This document shows, piece by piece, positions 58,382-64,000 of a stretch of DNA of 64,000 nt (position 1 is its first letter; each line of letters opens with the position of its first letter). Source of the DNA: Paucimonas lemoignei (GTDB lineage: Bacteria; Pseudomonadota; Gammaproteobacteria; Burkholderiales; Burkholderiaceae_D); the NCBI RefSeq assembly GCF_004342585.1, contig NZ_SLZQ01000005.1:124001-188000 (forward strand), in the 5' to 3' direction. The notes below the pieces were generated by a model, which made no database searches, was not told where the DNA came from, and saw nothing but the letters and a program-made list of their open reading frames with translations. A program made the position numbers and the translations under genes.

Positions 58382-58406
58382 AAGCCGGTTTGTTCACCGG
58401 CTTTTT
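58382..58406 (+). terminator. Rho-independent terminator
   Basis: AAGCCGGT pairs with ACCGGCTT around a 6-base loop, followed by TTT. It ends the small membrane protein gene. Confidence 0.75.
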
Positions 58407-58601
58407 CCGGAATTCTTTCAGCAGACACGGCTTTCGTTTCCTGACATGCCCATCACGGGCAGACGAAGCGTGGCTTTGATGCGAAAATAGCGGCTTTCCA
58501 AGCAGACTGGATCGCCGCGCCGGCCCATGCCACATGGGAGCGCGCCATGGTGGCTTTTGCGGCTGCCGAGGCGGTCATGTCATCCCAAGAGTGCTGAACC
58601 G

Positions 58602-59225
58602 ATGCTGCTGACTACGATATACATTATTGCCATCATTGCCGAGGCCATGTCTGGCGCCATTATGGCGATGCGCCGCGGGATGGATTTATTTGGCATTTGT
58701 CTTATCGGGATCATTACCGCGCTGGGCGGAGGCACGGTCCGGGACATGCTCCTCAATCATTATCCAATCGGCTGGGTCAAGCACCCCGAGTATCTCCTGT
58801 ACACCTCGCTGGCAGCCATCGCCACGACCTTCACCGTGCGTCACCTGCATCACCTGCGTTATGTCTTCCTGGTGGTGGACGGCCTGGGACTGGTTGCCTT
58901 TACCATCATCGGCTGCAATATCGGCCTGGAAGGCGGGGTCCATATCAGCATCGCCATCATCGCCGGCATGGTGACGGGCGTGTTCGGCGGGCTGCTGCGC
59001 GACCTCTTGTGCCACCAGATGCCGCTGGTTCTGCAAAAGGAAATCTACGCCATGGTGTCGCTCGCGGCCGGCGCCGCTTATGTCGCCATGCTCAAGGCAG
59101 GCATCAATACCGGCACGGCTTCCGTGCTGGCGCTTGCCGGCGGGGTGACATTCCGCATGCTGGCGATCCATTTCCGCTGGCAGCTCCCCAGTTTCAAGAA
59201 CGCCGATATTCGCGGTTTCGACTGA
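58602..59225 (+). CDS. TRIC-type cation channel family protein (UPF0126)
   Basis: A 207-residue membrane protein of two repeated three-helix units, each with a glycine-rich motif (GIITALGGGTVRDML and GMVTGVFGGLLRDLL), as in bacterial trimeric intracellular cation channels. The ATG at 58602 (MLLTTIYIIAIIAEAMSGA) is chosen; the frame extends 25 codons upstream without membrane character. Transported ion not deducible. Confidence 0.88.
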   Translation: MLLTTIYIIAIIAEAMSGAIMAMRRGMDLFGICLIGIITALGGGTVRDMLLNHYPIGWVKHPEYLLYTSLAAIATTFTVRHLHHLRYVFLVVDGLGLVAFTIIGCNIGLEGGVHISIAIIAGMVTGVFGGLLRDLLCHQMPLVLQKEIYAMVSLAAGAAYVAMLKAGINTGTASVLALAGGVTFRMLAIHFRWQLPSFKNADIRGFD

Positions 59226-59358
59226 GTTAAGAACGGCTTAAAAAGCATTCGTGCATTAACCGAATCAGTGTCATAATGACCACATTGTTATAAAAATATA
59301 AACACAGGCAAAAGAAGTCGGCGGACAATGCATCCGTTGCAAACGAGGAGACCATGCC

Positions 59359-60321
59359 ATGCAAGTGCTCGACCACCTGGATGTCACGCATTCCGTTGAC
59401 CTGACAGATCCGCTCGCTGTCTGCACGGCGGTATGCGCCGTGCTGGAAGATGCGGGCTGCACTGTCGAGCGAGGCCTGATCGAACGCGGCTTCGATTTTT
59501 TTTCGCGCCTGTATGCGGGCGAACTGCCGGAATACCACGGTTGCGAAACCTTCTATCACGATATGCAGCATGCGCTGGATGTCACCCTGGCCTGCGCGCG
59601 CCTGCTGGCCGGGCATGAGCACATGCAGTCGCCTGCGCTGCGTCTCGGTGCGGCGCGCGTGACACTCGGCGTTATCGTCGCGCTCTTGCATGACGCCGGT
59701 TATCTCCGGCGCCGCGAAGACCGGGCATGCTGGCATGGCGCGCAATACACGCTGCTGCACGTCGGGCGCGGCAGCGGCATGCTGAGCGACTTCCTGCGCC
59801 GCGAAGGCCGCACCGACTGGGCGGAGCGCGCGAGCAAGCTGATTCACTTCACGGGTTACGAAATCCCGCTCGACCAGATCGAGCTTAACGATCCGCTCGA
59901 CCGCCGGCTTGGCCACCTCATCGGCACGGCCGATCTGATCGCGCAAATGGCGGACCGCATGTACCTGGAAAAATGCCGCGACTATCTGTTCGAGGAATTC
60001 GAACTGGGCGGCTTAACCACACGGCGCCATGCCGATGGCAGCGTGGAAGTCATTTACGGGTCCAGGCAAGAATTGCTGAGCAAAACGCCGGCCTTCTACC
60101 AAGCCATGGTGCGCAAGCGTCTGGACAAGGATTTTCAGGAAGGATATCGATATCTCGAAACCCTGTTTGATGGCCGCAATCCCTACCTGGAAGCGATCGA
60201 GCGCAATATCGCTTATCTGCAGCAGGTGCTGGATGACGGCCATTCGGAGAAACGGCTGCGGCGGCGCCCGGAGCCGGTGCTGGCTCCCAGGGAAAGCGCG
60301 GCCGACATTTTGCAGGCTTAA
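59359..60321 (+). CDS. HD-domain protein (phosphohydrolase-like)
   Basis: A 320-residue protein with an HD-type metal site: YHDMQHALDVT (H67, D68, H71) and ALLHDAGYL (H111, D112), spaced as in the PDEase-like HD superfamily. It might cleave a cyclic nucleotide, but no GGDEF, EAL or HD-GYP signature is present. The ATG at 59359 follows GAGGAG. It faces cheZ; the two stops overlap by 4 bases (TTAA). TRIC gene lies upstream on the same strand. Confidence 0.75.
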   Translation: MQVLDHLDVTHSVDLTDPLAVCTAVCAVLEDAGCTVERGLIERGFDFFSRLYAGELPEYHGCETFYHDMQHALDVTLACARLLAGHEHMQSPALRLGAARVTLGVIVALLHDAGYLRRREDRACWHGAQYTLLHVGRGSGMLSDFLRREGRTDWAERASKLIHFTGYEIPLDQIELNDPLDRRLGHLIGTADLIAQMADRMYLEKCRDYLFEEFELGGLTTRRHADGSVEVIYGSRQELLSKTPAFYQAMVRKRLDKDFQEGYRYLETLFDGRNPYLEAIERNIAYLQQVLDDGHSEKRLRRRPEPVLAPRESAADILQA

Positions 60322-61145
60322 AAGCCCAGGTCTGCCAGCAAGTCGTCGACGTCGCCCTGCACCAGCGCCACGCCCGGCGCCGATGGCCCTGAAATCAATT
60401 CGGAATGCTTTTCCTTGACCGAAGCGGGCGCATTGTCGAGCAAGAGCTGGGCAAGTTCCTGCTCGATACTCTTGGTCACGCCAAGGATCTTTTTGATCAT
60501 CTGGCCGGTCAGGTCCTGGAAATCCTGCGCCATCATGATCTCCAGCAGGCGCGACTTTTCCTGTTCTCCAATCGTGGCGACATTGCCGGCAAATGCGCGG
60601 GAATCGGCGGCCAGCACCTTGAATTCCTCGATGCCGATCTTGCCGGCGTATAGCTGGGCCCAACGCTCTTCCATCTCGCGGCCTTGCTTGATCAGCGCTT
60701 CCTGCGCCGGCATGGCTTCTTCGAGCGTATTCAAGACCTTGACGGCGGATTGTTCCGTCAATGCGGCGATATGTTCCAGCCTGTCCTTGGATTCGGTAAT
60801 TTGCGAACTGGCATCCGCCAGCGATTTGTCGTAACCCAGCTCGCGCAGCGAATCATGCAGCAGACGCACGACGCTGCCCAGCCGCTCATACAGGGAACCA
60901 TCGGCACCATCCGCCTGTCCTGAACTGGCTGCTGCCGCCATGTCCGTGGCGGCTGGCGATGCTGCCGCGGCAGCAGGACGCTCCTGGTGATACAGCCCGG
61001 ATACCGCTTGATAATAACGATCCAGACTGTTTTCTACCGCATCGGCAGCAGGGGCGGCAGATTGCGGGGCTGCTGGCGCGGCTTGGCCAAAACGCGCCGC
61101 CTCGGCATCAAACAAGGCTTCCAGGTCGTCCATTTCACTCGACAT
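60318..61145 (-). CDS. cheZ: Chemotaxis phosphatase CheZ
   Basis: Dephosphorylates CheY-P to end the flagellar switch signal. The 275 residues have a long Ala-rich N-terminal region (to about 85), a helical hairpin with the catalytic aspartate D211 and glutamine Q215 in AQDFQDLTGQ (E. coli D143/Q147), and the C-terminal CheY-binding peptide VDDLLADLGF. The N-terminal part is longer than in E. coli (214 residues). No other chemotaxis gene is in the window. Confidence 0.93.
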   Translation of the reverse strand: MSSEMDDLEALFDAEAARFGQAAPAAPQSAAPAADAVENSLDRYYQAVSGLYHQERPAAAAASPAATDMAAAASSGQADGADGSLYERLGSVVRLLHDSLRELGYDKSLADASSQITESKDRLEHIAALTEQSAVKVLNTLEEAMPAQEALIKQGREMEERWAQLYAGKIGIEEFKVLAADSRAFAGNVATIGEQEKSRLLEIMMAQDFQDLTGQMIKKILGVTKSIEQELAQLLLDNAPASVKEKHSELISGPSAPGVALVQGDVDDLLADLGF

Positions 61146-61293
61146 AAACCATTACTCCGAAACTGATACGCTTGGGCGCATTCAAGGGTTGCTGGGCGGC
61201 ATCAAATCACCGTGGCCAATAGTACAACGCTTCGCCGGCATTCGCACCTCTCATGATGTTAAGAAACATCACATTGGCACAGACTTACCACAG

Positions 61294-61719
61294 TTACCAC
61301 AGGCGCTTGCGGATCCGGAAATCGTGGTCGATGACGACGCGGGAAGATTCAATCAGGCTGCTCAGGCCCAGCAACAATTGCGTCAGCTTCGTGCCAGGCA
61401 AGGCCCAGATCTGCGAGGAAGGCGGATTGCATCCGGTGGCCGCAACAATCACGGGGGTGACCCATTCGGCTTCCGGCGTGACATCCAGGATCACTTCGCC
61501 TTCCGGGTCGGTATGTAGGAAGATTTCGCCACCGTGACCGAGGCGAAAGCAGATGCCATGACGGTTGGCCTGCGGCTTGCTGACGACCTGCTGCAAATCA
61601 CGGTTGAACTGGTCGGTCCAGGCTTCGACGTCATAGCTGGTGGTCAGCACGATCCAGGGCCGTTCCTTGAATTCATCCTGTTGATCGTCCTTACGCTTGC
61701 CATCTGCTTCGCCAGTCAT
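61294..61719 (-). CDS. Hypothetical protein
   Basis: A 141-residue soluble protein (MTGEADGKRKDD..., PWIVLTTSYDVEAWTDQF, ATGCNPPSSQIWALPGT). I do not recognise the family. No signal peptide or membrane segment. It diverges from the AI-2E-family transporter gene and lies 148 bases from cheZ on the same strand. Confidence 0.6.
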   Translation of the reverse strand: MTGEADGKRKDDQQDEFKERPWIVLTTSYDVEAWTDQFNRDLQQVVSKPQANRHGICFRLGHGGEIFLHTDPEGEVILDVTPEAEWVTPVIVAATGCNPPSSQIWALPGTKLTQLLLGLSSLIESSRVVIDHDFRIRKRLW

Positions 61720-61845
61720 TGCTTGGTGCTTTCATTGATCTATCCAAGTATCGAGTATCGTCATCCCTGAGAATTCTTGCAAGTACGGAGCGACAGTCGG
61801 GTAAGATTGTGATAAGAACAATCATTTGACGCGCTGCATATAAAT

Positions 61846-62904
61846 ATGGGCTCTCCCGAACTCCAAAACAAGACTTTCGTTTTTCTGCTGATCGCCGTCT
61901 CCATTGCTTTTGCCTGGATTCTGCGGCCGTTTTTCTTTCCGATCTTCTGGGGGGCAGCATTCGCCATCCTGTTTGCGCCGCTGTTTCGCAAACTGCTGGT
62001 GCGCTTCCATGGCCGGCGCAATATAGCCGCGGCTGTGACGCTGTTGATTTGTGTATTGATGGTGATTTTCCCGCTGTCCATCGTGGTGTCGTCCCTGATC
62101 AACGAAGGCACGCACATGATTCAGCAACTGGAGAACCATCCTTTGGACTTGGGCCTGTATGTCAAACAATTCGCGCATCTGATGCCGTCTTCCCTCGAGC
62201 GCCTGCTGGAGCGCATGGGCTGGACCGATACGACGCAATTGCAAACGAAATTGAGCACCCTCCTGAGCCAGGGCGGCCAGTTGATGGCGCAGCGCGTGTT
62301 CAATATCGGCCAGGGCACATTTGATTTCCTGGTCAGCTTTGCCGTCATGCTTTATTTGCTGTTTTTTTTGCTGCGCGATGGCGCCACGGTCGTGGACAGC
62401 ATCCGGCGCTCGCTGCCTCTGAGCACCGACCATCAAAAGCTCTTGATCGGCAAATTCACTACGGTGCTGCGCGCCACGGTCAAGGGCAATATCGTCGTCG
62501 CGATCGTGCAAGGTGCGCTGGGCGGCCTGATTTTCTGGATTCTGGGTGTGCAGGGCGCGCTGCTGTGGGGTACGGTGATGGCATTCCTGTCGCTGCTGCC
62601 GGCGATTGGCGCGGCCCTCGTCTGGCTGCCGGTGGCGATCTTCTTCCTGTTCACCGGCCTGATCTGGCAAGGCGTCACGCTGATCCTCTTTGGCTCGATC
62701 GTAATCGGCCTGGTAGATAATTTGCTGCGCCCCCTCCTGGTGGGCAAGGATACGCAAATGCCGGATTACCTCGTATTGATTTCTACCCTGGGTGGCATGG
62801 CCTTGTTCGGACTGACCGGTTTCGTATTGGGGCCTGTGGTGGCGGCCCTGTTCATCGCGGCGTGGGACTTGTTCAGGATTGAAAAGGAATACCGCAAGGC
62901 CTGA
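61846..62904 (+). CDS. AI-2E family transporter (PerM-like)
   Basis: A 352-residue membrane protein with about eight helices and the conserved segments FFPIFWGAAFAILFAP, GGLIFWILGVQGALLWG and VIGLVDNLLRPLLVG. The family includes AI-2 exporters (TqsA) and others; the substrate is not predictable. Start at 61846 (MGSPELQNKTFVF). Confidence 0.9.
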   Translation: MGSPELQNKTFVFLLIAVSIAFAWILRPFFFPIFWGAAFAILFAPLFRKLLVRFHGRRNIAAAVTLLICVLMVIFPLSIVVSSLINEGTHMIQQLENHPLDLGLYVKQFAHLMPSSLERLLERMGWTDTTQLQTKLSTLLSQGGQLMAQRVFNIGQGTFDFLVSFAVMLYLLFFLLRDGATVVDSIRRSLPLSTDHQKLLIGKFTTVLRATVKGNIVVAIVQGALGGLIFWILGVQGALLWGTVMAFLSLLPAIGAALVWLPVAIFFLFTGLIWQGVTLILFGSIVIGLVDNLLRPLLVGKDTQMPDYLVLISTLGGMALFGLTGFVLGPVVAALFIAAWDLFRIEKEYRKA

Positions 62905-62963
62905 GTTTGCCACGCGGCTTGGCCTGGATGCGGGCGACATTTCCCGCCTTCCGAGCCAGGGAT

Positions 62964-63479
62964 TTATGCCGAGGCGCCATGCGGCGGCAGCGGCAAGCGC
63001 AGGCATACGTGGGTGCCGCCACCCGGGACGCTGACGATATGCAAGCTGCCGCCGCATTGCCCCGTGCGCCGGCGCATGCCGGCAATGCCATGCTCGGGCG
63101 AGCCTTCCAGACTTGCAGGTGCCGCGCCAACGCCATTGTCGGTCACATCCATCTGCAGCAATCCCGGCATCAGCCTGATGCGAATCCTTACGAGTGTGGC
63201 GCGTGCATGACGTGCCACGTTATTGAGGATTTCTTGGAACAGGTGAAATGCCGTTGCCGCCAGCGTGCCTTCGGGAGCGGCGCAGTCTGGCGCCAGATCG
63301 ATCGTCGAGTCGCATGCCAGTTCGGTGGTGCTGGCGAATTCGCTGATCTGCCATTCAAGCGCCGCGATCAAGCCCTGCTTGGCCACATGCCATTCCCTGT
63401 CCGGCGGGCGGCTGGCGAGGTCGCTCGAATTTACCGATGCGGCATTGGCAGTTGCTGAGGTGCGGGAGAGTGTAGGCAC
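62964..63479 (-). pseudogene. Truncated sensor histidine kinase (NarL/UhpB-type), remnant
   Basis: A 171-residue open frame with only the ATP-binding half of a histidine kinase: FQEILNNVARHA (N box), DNGVG (G1 box) and GGTHVCLRLPL. The preceding GLIAALEWQISEFA matches the usual end of a HisKA_3 domain, but the phospho-acceptor His and the sensor region are missing, and the frame is blocked by a TGA about 20 bases upstream of its first GTG. The partner response regulator is not found. I read it as a 5'-deleted gene; a single-domain protein is the alternative. Confidence 0.7.
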
Positions 63480-63645
63480 GATATGATCCGGGCTGAGTCA
63501 GAACGATACCCTGCTTCTTGCAAGGCACGTGCCAGTCATATCATCAGATTTTTTGCCGCGATCACCGTTTAAGTGCGGGAGAAACGAATCAGCACGGTGC
63601 ATGCCGCGGGATTCGCGCCAGCTGCCGGTGCATCCATTCCTGCAT

Positions 63646-64000
63646 TCATTTTTTTGAAATACAGGGATTGTCCTTGATATAAAAGCGCAACTCGCGGGCA
63701 GCCCATTCGCCGGCATAATCCACGCCGATGCGAGGACGCTCGACGATCGTCACGGGCTCTCCCTCGCCGCTGTCGGCGATATAGAGGTCGTCACTCAGCA
63801 AGTCATGCATATTACGGTGCAGGTCGATTGCCATGGCCTTGCATAGCAAGCCTGGCCCGCTGGTTCTGGTTTCGACGTTGCGCACCGACTCAAGCGCCCG
63901 CAACAGGACGGCTGCGCCATGCCCTTCTTTTTCCGTCACGACGTTCATGCAGTGATGCACGCCATAGATCAGGTACACATAGGCAAAACCGGGCGGCCCG
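63646..64000 (-). CDS. 3-methyladenine DNA glycosylase, Mpg/AAG type (5' end beyond the window)
   Basis: Removes alkylated purines such as 3-methyladenine from DNA. The visible 118 residues (read from 64000 leftward) include GFAYVYLIYGVHHCMNVVT, GPGLLCKAMAIDL, DDLYIADSGE and PRIGVDYAGEWAARELRFY, the C-terminal part of the family. The catalytic glutamate and the N-terminal part lie outside the window. The end, ISKK, is typical. Confidence 0.9.
   Translation of the reverse strand, partial: GPPGFAYVYLIYGVHHCMNVVTEKEGHGAAVLLRALESVRNVETRTSGPGLLCKAMAIDLHRNMHDLLSDDLYIADSGEGEPVTIVERPRIGVDYAGEWAARELRFYIKDNPCISKK

Noticed and set aside
61822-63057. Long (411-codon) leftward open frame
   Set aside because: It is the antisense shadow of the AI-2E-family transporter: rich in Arg, Gln and His with no domain; the transporter frame is a clear membrane family.

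Overview
The window is a piece of a Gram-negative chromosome. Gene content and order point to a betaproteobacterium of the order Burkholderiales, and the family Oxalobacteraceae is my best guess. The reasons are the order pilS / PP0621-type protein / CcsA-like protein next to ffh, a DUF815 ATPase gene beside argJ, pilB-pilC-pilD followed by coaE-zapD-yacG, a peroxiredoxin gene between ftsZ and lpxC, and a cheZ gene. The family assignment is inference; no ribosomal RNA gene is present to settle it. Most of the window is conserved housekeeping DNA. I found no insertion sequence, prophage, integrase or CRISPR array.

Layout. 1-2.5 kb (minus): the type IV pilus sensor gene pilS (cut by the left edge), a small PP0621-like gene and a CcsA-like membrane protein gene, overlapping like an operon. 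2.7-13.2 kb: ffh, a SWIB-domain protein with a histone-H1-like tail, a lytic transglycosylase, proS, rppH, a CNP1-like protein, proB, obgE, rpmA-rplU, ispB and a proline tRNA. 13.4-19 kb (plus): pilB, pilC, pilD, coaE, zapD, yacG. 19-25.7 kb (minus): mutT, a DUF815 ATPase and argJ, then secA and an M23 peptidase; dciA is divergent. 26.3-45.2 kb (minus): lpxC, a peroxiredoxin and a complete division and cell wall (dcw) cluster reading mraZ-rsmH-ftsL-ftsI-murE-murF-mraY-murD-ftsW-murG-murC-ddl-ftsQ-ftsA-ftsZ. Most junctions are 4-base stop/start overlaps, so translation is probably coupled. Upstream of mraZ lie four 10-bp-phased repeats of the kind MraZ binds. Then come rnpB (RNase P RNA), a cardiolipin synthase gene and minC-minD-minE.

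49.6-64 kb is the less conserved part. It holds a DUF4184 membrane protein, three small uncharacterised genes, a DUF3182 protein coupled to an alpha/beta hydrolase, a second copy of one small-protein family, an AT-rich gap with a leftward terminator, a bifunctional penicillin-binding protein, a TRIC-type channel, an HD-domain protein, cheZ, an AI-2E-family permease, a truncated histidine kinase and, at the right edge, a partial 3-methyladenine DNA glycosylase gene.

Functionally the window is dominated by envelope growth and division: precursor synthesis (MurC-F, Ddl, MraY, MurG), septal synthesis (FtsI, FtsW, FtsL, FtsQ), the division ring (FtsZ, FtsA, ZapD), ring placement (MinCDE), lipid A (LpxC), glycan turnover (lytic transglycosylase, M23 peptidase, PBP1-like enzyme), secretion (Ffh, SecA) and type IV pili. 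The best candidates for something undescribed are the DUF3182/hydrolase pair with the small genes around it (50.6-54.6 kb) and the SWIB-histone-like protein.
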